Assembly: GCA_963969365.1 (NCBI GenBank) | Contig: OZ017755.1 | Span: forward strand, 62,001-126,000 | DNA: 64,000 bases | Direction: 5' to 3' | DNA from: Asterochloris sp. CNOR1 | Lineage: Eukaryota > Chlorophyta > Trebouxiophyceae > Trebouxiales > Trebouxiaceae | Shown here: in pieces, positions 1 through 12,400 of the stretch | Position numbering within the stretch: the stretch's first letter is position 1 | Layout: the number at the start of each line of letters is the position of its first letter | Notes under the pieces: generated by a model | Databases searched by the model: none | The model's input: the letters and a program-made list of their open reading frames with translations, nothing else | Told to the model about the DNA's origin: nothing | Position numbers and translations under genes: made by a program

Positions 1-560
1 GCTGGCACCGGGGCTGGCAGGATATGGCGGGGTGAGCCCTGTCTGTGTACCTCAATGCTGGCCTGGGCCTCATTGCGAAACCCTGGGTGGTTGTCAACGA
101 TCGAAGTGAGGCGGAGCCCCAACTTTCCTGAGAGGTGCACGACCCTTCAGGGAAGTACCTGACGGGTTCGTGCCATAAGTTGTGTGTCCCTGTGCCTGAT
201 TGATTGCCTGGCAGGGTGTTGGCTAAGCGCGGTCAGTTGGCTTGGGCTGACAGCAAATGTTCTGAGAACCTTTCAAGCATTCTCTCTCTGAATCCCGGGG
301 ATTCAGGCCTCTGTCAGGGGAAGCGTCCAGACACTTGTGTGTCTGCACTCTGCAGCCAATGGCTGACATGGCCTCAACAACCCTGCCTATGCTTGCTGCA
401 GGAGTACACCACTCAGACTGGCTTTGGCTGGTCCAACGGGGTGGCACTTGAGCTGCTGCAGACCTATGGCTGGCAGCCTGAGAATGCCAACATCTCAGAG
501 CCCACCACAGCCACCACAGCAGAGGAAGCCAATGTATTGCCAGGCACTGCCTCTTCCTGA
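1..560 (+). CDS. alpha,alpha-trehalase, C-terminal end (5' truncated by window)
   Basis: Two exons are visible: up to 31, then 402-560 with stop TGA at 558-560. The 32-401 intron is GT-AG and phase 0. The joined reading gives a glycine-rich turn (AGYGG) followed by EYTTQTGFGWSNGVALELL. This is the C-terminal signature of glycoside hydrolase family 37 trehalases, usually GGGGEY then GFGWTNGV. The enzyme hydrolyses trehalose to two glucose molecules. Only the last ~63 residues lie here, so the catalytic residues, signal peptide and start are outside the window. The tail after the signature is short and Thr/Ala-rich. A TGTAA, the usual green-algal poly(A) signal, occurs at about 850, some 290 bases after the stop. 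The gene converges on the PMP3 gene. The family call is firm; localisation cannot be judged. Confidence 0.86.
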
Positions 561-1182
561 GCTTGGCTACCCTCCCCATGCGCTATGGCCTTGGAACACC
601 AAGCTCTACTGTTCAGTTTGGAACCCCTTTTTCAGGTGGCACCCCAACCAGCATGCTCCTCCAGAACCCCTGCTCCTCCAGAACCCCTCGCTTTGAGCGT
701 CCTTGAGTGTGCCCACCATGTTGCAGGATGGCTTTCTGCGAGCCACTATTTGACCAGTGTCTCGCAGGCTTGCAATGAAGAACGCTTGGATGAATGTGCA
801 CCTGCCTGACTACGTGAGGAGTGAACACACAGTTTTGGTCCTTTGTTGCTGTAAGCTTACCTCCAGTTCAGCCACTTTCGGCCCAGGCATTCGACACCGT
901 CAACCTGGCACACTGCTGGCCCTCGTTGAGCTCACATCAAGGCTCAATGTATTTGGCCTGGCGCCGTCAGGAGTACTTTTATTGAATGCCATGTTGCTTA
1001 ATTCACGTTCAGGTGGTACTGTTCACAGCAATTGGCAAAACACAACGCGTGAGTCAGTGGAACTCCAGCATCCTCATAACAGCAGAACGTTCAGCGAGCG
1101 GTGCAAACAAGAGTCCTGTGGAGGATAACTTCAGGGACCCCCCAGGGCAGCTGATGATGCTCAGGACGGCTTGATGGATATG
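561..1182. other. convergent intergenic 3' regions
   Basis: No coding exon is supported here. It holds the 3' UTR of trehalase on the plus strand and of PMP3 on the minus strand. A TGTAA at about 850 is a candidate poly(A) signal for trehalase. Open frames in the stretch have no recognisable product and no consistent splice structure. Confidence 0.6.
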
Positions 1183-1886
1183 TCAGATGGTGCGAGGGCC
1201 CGTGCCAACGCTATGGCGGGGATGCTTCAGGATGACATAGTAGGCGTGGATAATGCCTGCAGGTATTGCAGGGCAGTTCAGCCAGCCTGAAGCAGGGCAG
1301 TTCAGCCAGCCTGAAGCAGGGCAGGCTGCTGAAGGCACAGAGCCAAGACATCACAGCTTCCAGCAGGCCAGCATGGGAACGACCCTGGTGGCCACCCAGT
1401 GGACAGCATGGTGAGCATGAGAGCAGCCCTGCCAGATTTCCAGAAGAGAGAAGGCTTGCTGTGGCGGCGGCACACCATGAAGCAAGCACTCACCAAGGAT
1501 CCAGAACTGCAGACAGGGCAGCGGGCACATGTCAGTCGAGGCGTGAGCAAGGTATTCTTGAGCAATCTGGCCATGCAGGTAACAGCCTGCCCTCACCGTG
1601 ACTATGGTGAGCAGCAGGTTCAGCCAGAAGTCACTGTCGCATGCCTCCTTGTGCAAGAACACAGCCAGTGGTGGCCTGGACACAGCAGGAGTGCACAGTC
1701 AGGTTGGTCAACATCTAGGCATGTGGGCCACAGGCCTGCGGGATCGGCACCACTCACAGGAAGAAGGCTAGGACGAGGATGCAGAGCTGCAGTGAACGGG
1801 AGGCACAGTCAGTCACTTCATTGTTGCGGGAGCGGGCACCATCAAGAAAGGCAACAGATCTGACTGACCTCTGATGCTGTCACCAT
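1183..1886 (-). CDS. PMP3: PMP3/RCI2 (UPF0057) small membrane proteolipid
   Basis: Five small exons on the minus strand: 1869-1886, 1758-1786, 1597-1675, 1494-1506 and 1183-1256. They total 213 bases, phases agree at every junction, and all introns are GT-AG. The 70-residue product starts MVTASELCILVLAFFLPPL, continues AVFLHKEAC and FWLNLLLTIVTFWILG, and ends IIHAYYVILK plus a short basic tail. This is the complete PMP3/RCI2 family pattern: two hydrophobic segments joined by a charged loop, with PPLAVF and a GIIHA-like motif. Relatives are plasma-membrane proteolipids that affect membrane potential and cold or salt tolerance. Oddities are the 13-bp fourth exon, a start exon of only six codons, and Leu where the family usually has Pro before Gly-Ile-Ile-His. 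No exon is long enough to be seen by ORF length alone. Confidence 0.9.
1271..1318. repeat. 24-bp direct repeat, two perfect copies
   Basis: Two identical 24-base units (1271-1294, 1295-1318), followed by a partial third, lie in the last PMP3 intron just upstream (minus sense) of its acceptor. The repeat is non-coding and looks like a slippage product. Confidence 0.9.
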
Positions 1887-2036
1887 TGCTGCGATGGCAA
1901 GATGGGCTGGCAAAGAGGTGTCCTGGTGCCGAGGTGCACTCTATGGAAACACCAAAAGGTAATCCAGTTTCCTTTCATGACACCAAGTTTTGAACTGCAC
2001 ACTGATGTAGGGCAGGGGGAAGGGGTTCGCTGTATG

Positions 2037-3165
2037 TCAGTCTTCATCCTCTTCATCACTCTCACTGTCACTATCATCTTCCTTCAGAGGCAGATCGTCC
2101 TCCGCCCTGTAACTGGCAATCACTGCACTCTCAAATGGTCCCAGGTAACTGTTTGCAGGGACAGCTGCCGCACTCGCCAGCTGTGGCCTCCGCACTGGCT
2201 TGTCTATGCGCAGCACCCAGCGCACCAGCCGGGTCCCGCCGGCCAGCACAGGCTGCCAGAGTGCCATAGCACCCAAGATCAGCATGAAGAGCAGCACCGC
2301 TCCCAGCGTTTTGCCCAGGCGCCTGAGAGCGTTTTTGACCCAGTTGCCCCAGTCCGAAGGGTTGAAGCCCCCACCACTGCCGAAACTGTTCCACCAGTTT
2401 CCGCCCCTGCCTCCCCCACTGCCCCCCTTCCCGCCACCGGGAGGAGGCCGGTCGTAGACTGCCAGCAGGTCCTCCTTGCCCTTGAACGTGTCTTGCAGGG
2501 CTGAGCGGACTGCGTCCTGAATCACATGAGGAGGGCCTGAGTGGGAGCGCTGCATCGCAGCTGAAGGAGCAGTGTTTTGCCGTGCATGGAACGTCATCAC
2601 GGTTTGGTATGATCGGGACTGAATGTGGGTGCATCACAGGCTGCTGCAGCTGTGGCAGAACCAGTGCTCTTCAGGTGTCAATTCCATGCCTCAGCGTACA
2701 GAGTGAGGCACATCGACTTGCGCCAAGTGCGGCTCAGGCACATTGCAAAGGCATAGGTCAGGCTGCCACAGCTGCGATTGTACACTCAGTGCCTGACAAA
2801 GAAAAACACAATGCCTCAGGGCTACATGAAGCCACTGCTGAAGCAATGCCTTGTGCGGCCATGCAATACGTGCCAAAGACATTTGAGCCCACCTCCTTCT
2901 TGACGTTTTTGAAGGGATTGAAGTTCTTATTGGCCTTCTGCTTTGGCGGCTCAAAGCGGATGGAAGGGTCCCTGTCAGGCTGTGGGGCCCCCATCCTGTC
3001 ATCGCAGCGCGCTGGTTGCTGCTGTCGCCGCTTGACAGAGTGCGCTGCCCTCCTAGTTGTGACTGGGTGGCTGCATGTGGCATCCTGACACCGCAGCGTT
3101 CTGGGCAGGAGGCAGGAGCAGCTGGGGCTGTGGGTGAACTCTGGAAGTGTTGACATGGCCGACAT
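2037..3165 (-). CDS. glycine-rich single-span protein, probably plastid
   Basis: Two exons, 2893-3165 and 2037-2549, with phase 0 at the junction give 261 residues. The first ~60 residues are Ser/Arg/Cys-rich with few acidic residues, as in a transit peptide. Next come a basic Asn/Phe/Lys stretch (NKNFNPFKNVKKE), an amphipathic segment, a Gly-rich linker with GGNWWNSF, and one strong membrane helix (GAVLLFMLILGAMALW, about residues 185-205). The last 15 residues are almost entirely Asp/Glu/Ser. I do not recognise a characterised family. The shape (Gly-Trp linker next to a single helix) resembles conserved hypothetical plastid membrane proteins of green plants, which is inference only. The gene is divergent from the SPOC-domain gene, with 239 bases between start codons. 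It lies 150 bases upstream of PMP3 on the same strand. Confidence 0.75.
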
Positions 3166-3404
3166 GGCCCTCCTCGAAATACCAGCCTGCCTGGCGATTA
3201 CTGCTGTACTGCACTACTTCCACTGGCTCACTGAGATCCGGATGTGAGGGGAATGCTCGCCATGTGGATAGGTCGAGACGATTCATGGACTTGACATCGC
3301 TCTCAAATGCCTTTGAGACCAAGGCCATCATCATGACACTGATCCCACCTGCAATTGAAATCTGAGTTGCGCCCTGGACTGGGCTGCAAGAACATCTGGC
3401 AGCC
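3166..3404. promoter_or_regulatory. bidirectional intergenic promoter region
   Basis: These 239 bases separate two divergent start codons, ATG 3165 on minus and ATG 3405 on plus. Both promoters and 5' UTRs must lie here. I see no clear TATA box or named motif. Confidence 0.5.
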
Positions 3405-6400
3405 ATGCCTGGCTCATCCCCACCGGCAGCCAGGACGCGCCGCGTAATCAAGGTGCCCAAGAAATACATGGAGGATGGCACAGAAGGTTTGTGCCTCACA
3501 GCCAGAGCTCATCATGCAGTTTGCTTTTGCAGTGCTGTGCAGGCATGGCTGCCCCTGCTGGCCATGCAGCATGCTGCTTCAGTGCACACTCAGCTAGGCT
3601 GTAAGGCCCAGGCTGATGTCCTCAAGGCACTGCACTCAGCAACGTCACGACACGCTGCAGAGGTGGCGCCCGACCCGGAGGAAGAGGAGCAGCAGCAAGA
3701 GCCTGAGGGGCGTCCTGAGCATAAGTTCGTCTATCGCCTGCTGAAGAAGCCTGAGATTGGGCGCGATCTAGTGGGCCAGAAGGTGAAGGCTGCACTGTGG
3801 TACGGGGCAGAGCCCTGAAAGTCAGCCCTTCTGGGTCACTCCATGGCCTGGGGACATGCCTGTGCTGGGGCCTTGCCTGCCGCCCCACAATTGCGCAGCA
3901 CAGTGCTGCTTGCTGAGCTCCTTGTTGCGCGCACGAGGCTGTCCACAGCTCCACAGGTTTCGTCTGGGGCAGCGCAGGCTATCTCAAGCATCATTGCTGG
4001 GTTCCGTGTGGAGTACCAGCTTGCCTCCAAGCTGCAGCAACTGTCCTGCTGCTCAGCCTGCCAAGTAATGCTTGCCTGTTTGCCTGCTGCAGGTCTTTGT
4101 GTTGTGGCCGGCAAATGGCATCTGGTATGAGGCGACGCTCAAATCGGTGAGCATGCGGCGTGAAGCAGGACAATTCCCTGCGGAGTTGACCCTTCAAGCC
4201 CTGCACGCATGACTTGCCGTGGTCAACTGACCATGTTAATTCCAGTGCTGACTGTGCGTCACGCACCTGCAGGTAAAGCCGCGCAGCATGACGGCGGAGC
4301 TGCTGTACACGCAGACAGATGAGTTTGAGGAGGCCAACCTGCGGGAGCTCATCAAGGAGCGGTCGCTGGCTGTGAGTGAGTGACGATATCCGTTACATTG
4401 CCTGTGAGTGCTGGGCTTCTGGTGGTCGTCTGATGGTGCAGCAGCAGGCAGCATATGTAGGGGGCCAGCAGTGGCTGTGCGAAGGAGCCAAGGAATGTTA
4501 TGGTCGCAAGCAGACGATGCTTCAGGGTGCGCACCAGACAAGGGAGGAATGTTGCAGTGGCTGGCTGTGAGTGACTGCCAGGGGTTGTGACGGTTGGCTG
4601 AGCTGGCTGCGACTGAGTGCTGGGCTGTGGACGTGAAGTGCCGCCAGCCACGACTGGGGCCAAAGGATTTGATCCTGTAGTTGTAAGTGGTGAGCCCTGA
4701 TTAGCAGGAGGCTGAGCTTGCGGCATGGTGGGTCAGCAGCAGGCAGGGGAGGTGTGAGGTTGGAGCTGGCTGCTGAGCGACAGCTGGGTCAGGTGGTCAT
4801 CAGCATCTGGCTGGGCATGAGGGTGACATGACACGCCGCTTGGGTGGTACAGTCTGCAGCAGGCGGGAATTGCTGTGCATGGTGCCGCGTGTTAGTGCAG
4901 CAGTCAGCTGGGTGCGAGCACTGGGGTTCTCCAGCTGTCCAATCCAGCTGCTCAACCCTGTAGGCTGCGCTCATCGTTCTCACGTGTGCTGCAGTGGAAC
5001 CTCGGCGCGTCGACCACCAGCTGCGTAAGTTTGAGTTTCCAGTCCCCGAGGAGGCAGCCAAGCCTGAGCTGGCCTCAGACGATGACATCCCAGACGCTGG
5101 CGAGATCGATGACGGGGACAGCGACTCTGACATGAGCGCCCTGGAGGATGAGGACTCTGACAGCAGCAGCAGCGAGGGCATTCTTGAAGATGAAATGGTG
5201 AATGCTGAGGCTTGTCTTGGACAAGGCAGAGGCACAAATGCGATGATTGAGGTCCAGTATTTTTGGCAGCAGGAGAAACGATCTGCTGCACTACCGGGGC
5301 CAGCACTCTCAGCAGACATGCACAGGCCAGCTGCGGCTGCCTGCACAAGACACAGCTGTGACTGCTGCAGAGCATTGAGCCACTTGGTGGCCAGGACACG
5401 CAAATGTCGCACAGCCTTGCACAAGGGGGCGGAGCTGTAGCCCAGCGGCACATCCTGTGCAAAGAGTGCCTTACTGATGCTGGCTACGTTGCAGGATCCG
5501 CAACATGTGCTGCATAAAGATGATGAAGATGAGGGCATGGCTGATCCCAGCTGCGTCACAGAGGTGCTGCTTCATTAGCTGCAGGAAGGCCATGAGTAAA
5601 AGGGTACTGCAGACACCAAATTGAGGGTACTGATGTCAGCTAGCCTATGCTGGGGCGTTGCGTCACAGCAATTCAAGTGAAGACTATAAGGATCTCAGTG
5701 CTGCAGGAAGCCCCTGAAGGTTCAGCATCCGGAGTGCTGCAGGAGGTGTTGATGTGAACTGCCCTGCAGAAGCTTGCAGTTCTGGGTCCCTCTGCTGCAG
5801 GACAATAGCGATGAGGAGTGCCTGCAGAAGCTTTACAGTCTTGGATGCCTCTGCACCAGGTCGATGATGATGAGGACAGCCCTGCTGAAACCACAGCTCA
5901 CTTGTGTGGCTCATGTTGTTCTGGCTCATACCTCAATCTCTGCCTACTGCAGGGTGGAATGATGTGGAGGGCCATGCAGCGTGTTACAGTCCTGAGTGCT
6001 GTGCTGCAGGAGGATGATGATGAAGGCGACCTTGCAGAGACTGGCAGCCGCAAGCGCCGCTCATATGGAGCTGGCGGGCGCAGCGCCAAGCGCGCGAGGG
6101 GAGTGCATGGCTACGCGAATGGGGACGATGAGGATGACTCAGACAACGGGCCCATCAGGCACAGGGGTGAGCGCCCTGCCTCTGTGTTGACACTGCTTGA
6201 GTACAGTGATGAGGTGATGGCTGCACAGATAGGGATGACAGGGGCGATTCAAGAGGAGAAGTCACCAGACACAAGGCTAAATCAAGCCTCGCTCATTTCC
6301 ATGTTGAAGGAGTGGGGAAATCTGTCTGTGTGCTGGCTTTGCTCAGATACGCATTGGAGGGGTGGAGTCCCTGTGTCCTGTGCTGAGATTCATCATGTGT

Positions 6401-9400
6401 TTGTTGGCCGCAGCCACATTCATCTGCATGCGATCTGCATGCGCTGAGCATGGAGCAAGTCAGGGAGGTTTTCAATCGGTGGAGCTGCATGTCACCTGGT
6501 CTGCCCCTGCAAGGGAAAGCACAGCAGGCGTTGTGGCGGCCATGAGGACAACTTGGGTACCCAGTCCCCAGACGCAGGGCTCAGCAGCTGTACCTGCACA
6601 GGCTGGGGCTGGTGTTACAGACTGAGCTCTGGTGGGCAAGAGGCACCAGTCAAGCGTTCTGCCCTGAGCGGGGCGGTGTGTGCTCCCGGGTGTCTTATGG
6701 GCTGCACATGCTGCACTTAAGTCAGAGCTCACCTTCTCTGGGTCTCTGGTTGATGGTGGCAGCTGCATGTGAGGCTGGCGCATGTTTTTGCAGGTCCTTT
6801 GCCGCCACTAGTCAGGCAGTGTGACAGCCCTTGCGGCCCAGAAGCGGAATGCACCCCAAAATGTGGCACCAAGTATTTGAAGGCCTGCACAGCATGCAGG
6901 TCGCAGCTGCACCACCGTGTGCTACGAGCAGCAAGTGTAAGCAGCAAGGTGCAGCAGCAAGTTCAAGCGTAGCTGCTCTGCAGGACGGGGCACCTCTGGC
7001 TTCTATGGCAGGCAGTCCCAGACAGGAGCTCCTGGCTCCCTGCAGCACCGGACGTCCACACTGTCCAGTGACAGCATGGTGGGCGGCAAGGCGGAAGAGG
7101 TGGGTCTTCAACTATGACAGCAGTGGATTGCTGTTTGCAGCTGTGGAGCCCTGAGGGTCACTGAAAGGGAGTTGAGGAACTGGCTGGCCGCTTGAGTGCC
7201 AGGGGCAGAGCAGTTGCAGTCTCGGCAGGGACGTCTTAATGTGTGGCGCACTGGGGTTGTGCCTCCTTGGAGAGGTGTGTTGGCAAGGCAGCATCGACAT
7301 GTATGCTGGGCATCTCTGGCAGTACAGTGCTAGCTCTGGCCCCAAAGGTCAGGCCTTGCAGAAGTCTTGTCTGCGTGCCCGTCCATGCCTGATGTGCCGT
7401 AATTCCTGGTGATGGGCAGCTGGTGAGGTACGACTCAAAGTGCTGCATGATGCATGTTTTCGCTTGTCACTGTCCTCCAGGTTTCTGAGGTGCCAATGCT
7501 GCCGCAGGCTCTGCGAGAGAAAGTCACCAGCAACCTAAAGGAGTCCCTGGAGCGCGCACAAGAAGAGCTCAAAAAGGATGGGGCAGCTGAGACTCTGCCA
7601 GACCCTTCAGAGGTGGCCACTGCTGCAGAGCAGTCCCTCTACATGGCCTACGGTGGGTTACACCAGTGCCAGGTCACCTGCAGCAGTCACTCAGTGCCTG
7701 CATGAGCCAGCTGCAGATGCTCAAACCCGGCCCACACTGGGCTGCTGAAAGCCAGGATTTGAGGCCAAGGGGCTGCAATGGTGCGTAGTGCCTGACCCCT
7801 GCGCCCCCCTGCAACCAGAACCCGTGCACCTCCTTGATCAATGCTTACAAACATCACCAGCATTCATACAAGTGCTGCACAGCCAAGGTAGCTGAGGGTC
7901 CAGTTCAAACAGATTCACGCTGAAAGCTCTGTTGTGAAAGGGGCCTGGGTCGGCCAGCCACTCAGCGGGTTTGGCCAGTCCTGCACAATTGCACAGGGCT
8001 GTCTGCTGCCGCTTAGTTTCCTGACCGCAGGAGGTGGGCGCGTGGAGCCCTCTTTTATGTGAACAAGATGGACGAAATGGGCCACCAAGCACAGCCAGCC
8101 CGTGACTTCTTTGCATGACTTGTATATTCTTTGGCTTTGTTGCACCAGATGCCTTCAGTGACAGGCTTCGTTGCTGCCAAGACATGGCATGTCACTGGCT
8201 TGGGGGTGCTGCTGAGTCAGCTGCAGCTGTGCTGCTATCCTATTGCTCAAGCCTGTCACTGATGAGGCTTTCCCCTGCCACTGCAGGTGGCGTGTCTGCT
8301 GAGTACAAGGACCGCTACCGCAGCCTGATCTTCAACCTGCGGGACGCCAAGAACCCGCAGCTGCGCCAAAGGGTGCTGCAGGGTGAGGTCGATCCCCACC
8401 AGCTGGTGCGCATGTCAGCAGCCGAGATGGCCTCCAAGGTGGGCTGAGCGGACGTGTCTCTGAGACCATTTCTGTGTACAGCCTTCCAATTTGGGAGCAT
8501 ATGCGCTGCTCAGCAATGAGAGGAGCACAAGTGGAGGCTATTCCAATACCAATACATGGGGCAACAATCTAACACCTGTTGACATACCTGTGATCCTGGC
8601 TGTTAGAGGAAGATCATGCGACCTGGTGCAGGCTGCTATGCACGCTGTCGTAACTGCCATCTCCCTGCATAAGAAATGTAGCAGACCGACTGCAGTCATT
8701 AACATGATTCTGGCCCCCCACATGTCATCTATCTGTGGCAGCTGCTACAGCTGTCAGGAGGACGCCAGCAGCAGGCAGCTTCGCTCCCGGCCTTGACATT
8801 TGCTGCTTGCGGCATGTCACCCAGCCTTGACATCTGCTGCTTGCGGCATGTCACACTGCAGGACCACATGCTCCCCCTTGCCTGTGAGAGCTGAGCCATT
8901 GGTGCAGGCAGTAGCAGGCGCAGACCCAACAGAGATCTCAATAAATAGCCTTGTCTGCTTGCAGGAGCTGAGCGAGATTGCCAAGTGACCCCACCAAACA
9001 AGTGTGAAGCAGCAGCTAGTCACTGCCTGTCTCATGTGTCTCTGTCTCTGGACTTGCTCGCCCTGTCTGTAGGCGCTGAGCATTAAGTAGTGAACTTGTA
9101 TGTAGGTATCAGGACTTTTCCATCGTCTTTTGCCCTTGCGCCTGCAGGAGCTCAGCCAGTGGCGCAAGCAGCAGCAGGAGCAGGCGCTGCGCAACTCCGT
9201 GCTGGACGAGGAGGCCGCCGCAAAGTTCAGCGCGGCGGCGGCCATCGCAGCCAAGGCGAGGGAGAAGAAGGAGAAGGGGCACCTCTATGGGGACAGCAAG
9301 CTGCTGGCGGCTGCAGATGACGACGCAGCAGTGGTGGACACCATTCTGGAGGTGCGCAGGCTGGTGTTGCTGGGCACTGAAAGCTGTGCAAGCGTCAGGG

Positions 9401-12400
9401 AAGCTGCAACATGCAGGTAAAGCGCCTCGACTGCGCCATGCAATCAGGTTGCCCTGCCCTGCCAGAGCTAAGTGTGGGATCTGCTGCCCTTAGCCCTGTC
9501 TGCCCATGCAGGCTTGGCTGGCTCCAACATGAGCAAACAACATGTTTGCGGGCTCTTGGAAGCATCTCAGACCCAGGGTTGTAATGTTGTGCTGGACTGC
9601 TGCAGCGCTGCTGCATGCGCATGCAAGCTGAAGGGACATTGTGCTGTTGCAGGCCCACATTGCCGTTTCAGGGTGCTGCCGCTGGCTGCAAGAGGGGTGC
9701 AAGTGCAGACCAAGAATGCTGCTCTGCAAGTCAAGTCTGAGAAATTTTGGCGCACATCGCTACTCCAGGGCGCTGCCGCTGGCCGCAACAGGGGTGGCAC
9801 CTGCGGACTTAGAGTGCTGCTCCGCAAGTCAAAGCTACACTTCCTATGACTGCCAAGCTGCTGCTGCAGGAGACCAGGGAGCTGCAAGCTGAGAAGGCAG
9901 AGCTAGAGGCGGCGGGCAGACGAGGCAGCAACGTCTCAGAGCAACCCGCTGTGTTGCCTCAATATGACTCGGGGGACGGTCAGCCCGCTAGCGACGGTGA
10001 GATTGCTCAGTGCAGTCAGGCAACAAGCAGACAGCTCCTGTATGCCATTGGCAGGCAGGCCTCCGCTCTGGCCATGCTAGGATTCTAGCGCTGCATGCAT
10101 GCCGCTTGTTCAGCCTCTGATCTCATCTGTTGTATTCTGGTGAGGGCAGAGGAAGCGCTGATCCAGCAGCTCTAGGAGGCAGGAAGGCAGTGCTGCGACT
10201 GTAAAGGTCTTCTGTGACATCAGAACACTCTGTCCTCAGTGTTCTTACCAGATGGCCTCTGTACCTTGCTGCAGATGCGCCGGCTGCACCACAGAGCACA
10301 GGCAAAGCAGGCCTGCACGCTGGCGCAGACACCCAGCCTGGGCCCACCCACAGTGCGGAGGATGCGAGCGGCAAGGCAAACCCTAGCCTAGGGTCCCCAG
10401 GCATGGGTGCCAGGCATGACTCTGGAGGCGCAGCAGCTGGGTCTGTGACTTTAGAGTCTGGGGGCAGCGGGAGCGGTGGGGCCACTGCCATCCGGCGCCC
10501 GGGATTCAGCTGGACAAATAAGCCGGGCCCCACCCAGCAGGTGTGGGGCAGTCAGGCATGTGTAGCAAAGCCCGTGATGTGGGTGCCAAGATTCCAGGAA
10601 TAAAGGATGGGCACATGCCTGCGGCGAACCCACAAGCATGACAGACATGCCTCAGGTGCAGGCGCTGGGGGGCTGGATTCAGAGTCTGGGGATTTCTCCA
10701 GGGTAGCGACACTGTTCAGCTGCTTTGTGCATGGCTGACTCCATATCGCGTGGCTCTATCCTTAGCTTGCAAGCGGGCGCATGTCCCTTATCAGTCTGAA
10801 GGGTTGAGGTTGAGGCATTTGCAACCAGCATCAGCAGATATTCTGCAACCCTTTCAGTGCACCGCCTGATGCACTTGGCTCAGCATCCCACCCCTGAGGA
10901 CTGGCTTGGCCTCGCCAGACATGTGAGCAGTCCCACTTGGCGGTTGTCCTGGCGACATGTGGCCAGGAATCTGTGTTGCAGCGTGCCTCTTGCGCTTGCT
11001 GCTGGCTGAATGCAGCAGACCCTGCTCAGTGACGCCCGCTGAAACCTCTCGCCCGGAAGTGCACACATGTACGCAGATCTGCCATCTGTCACCTTCTGAT
11101 CCTGCCCCCTCAAGCAACCTTTCGGCGGGGCCTGCTGTCAGGACTGTGCACTGCAGCGGATTGCCCCTACGTGCTGTTGCTCCATACAACCGGCAGGCCA
11201 GGCTGCTTCACTCAGGCACTGGTGTATTTGCTGCAGAGCAAGCTCGAGAAGACAGAGGGCAAGCCGCCAGGAGTTCACAAGGCAGAGGCAGTGGCACCAC
11301 ACCGGCCGGCCCACCGGCACCTCTCGGACCCCATGCCGGCCAAGAAAGGTGGGCTCAGCTGCACTGCTCCTATGGAGGTGACACCAGGCGTGTGCAAGAC
11401 CATCATCGTCGGTGCCTTGAGATGCAAGCCAGCCGCCACACTCTAGAGCTGTGCTGAGCACAGGTCACACAGCTGCTGGCGCCAACACCATGCGTGTGCA
11501 TGAACACCATTGTCGGTGCCTTGCCACATTGCCCTGGGATGCAAGCTACATAATACACTCCAGAGCTGTGCTGAGCATGGGTCAGACAAGTGCTGGTGCC
11601 AACGCCATGCGTGTGCATGAGCCCCGTCGTGGGTGCCTTGCCGCATTCCCTTGAGCTGCAAGCCAGACGCCACACTCCAGAGCTGTGCTGAGCTCAGGTC
11701 ACACCCCTCCTGCAATGCTCCTAAGGCTGCTGTGCCGCCAGGCAACAGAGTTCAAATGCAGCTGTGCCATATAGTAAGGCAAATGGAGCAATTACGTGTG
11801 CGAAGCGAGTGCAAACCATGTAATGCTACCCATGCAAAGGGATTGCTTCGCACGTAACCTCACCTCTGGCCAGCCTTCTGCTCCACTGCAGAGCTGGCTG
11901 GAGATGCAGCCCCTGCTGTATGTAGCATCAGACTTTGATGATTGTCTGTGCTCTCAACCAGCAGCTCAAACCCTCCAGGTTGTCTTGCACCTTCTTTCCC
12001 TCGAAATCATGACCACTGCTGCAGAAGAGAAGGAGGAGGTTGAGGATATGCTGCCACTGATCAGCTTCATCCAGGGGCAGGGGCGCAGCCAGGTAATGTT
12101 CTGCCGGTGCTCGCGTACTGTCACGGCGCGGAAATGTGCGGTGCAGCGCCTTGATGATTGGTTTGGCACTTGGCGACGCTGAAGGCAGTGTGCGGCATGG
12201 CCGCACACCTGCACTGCTGTGACAGCTTTGTCAAAGAGCACCAGGCCCTGCTGCCTGCAAGTGTGACCCAGCAGTAGCTTCAAAGCTGGTGTCAGACACT
12301 ACCATGCCTGGCCAAAGCCTGGCTGCTGCTGCTCTGTTGCCTGCGATTTCAGGGCAAACTGTAGCCTGCACTACACACAGTCTCTGGAAACCTCAAACAG

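Larger units (their letters stand above)
7481..9351 (+). other. TFIIS central (M) domain-coding exons
   Basis: Exons 8-10 (7481-7652, 8287-8438, 9148-9351) encode the three-helix TFIIS middle domain. They begin PMLPQALREKVTSNLKESL and include YRSLIFNLRDAKNPQLRQRV and VDPHQLVRMSAAEMASKEL. The family pattern of a basic YRSL.FNL.D.KN loop followed by G.....LV.MS..E.AS is intact. In TFIIS-like proteins this domain docks on the polymerase. The C-terminal zinc ribbon of true TFIIS is absent, as expected for the SPOC class. Confidence 0.9.

Noticed and set aside
4789-5559. 256-codon minus-strand Ser-rich frame
   Set aside because: It is the antisense of the acidic GAT/GAG/AGC-rich exon 5 of the SPOC gene. 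Serine runs are expected from that codon composition.
5495-5880. Extra acidic exons in the SPOC gene (D-P-Q-H-V..., D-N-S-D-E-E-C, V-D-D-D-E-D)
   Set aside because: They have acceptors but no good in-phase donors, and exon 5 (ends 5197) joins exon 6 (starts 6010) in phase without them. They look like decayed copies of the acidic exon 6 start.
6831-7154. 107-codon frame overlapping the cysteine-cluster exon
   Set aside because: It is a different frame from exon 7, with no supporting splice structure. The exon 7 frame agrees in phase with both neighbours.
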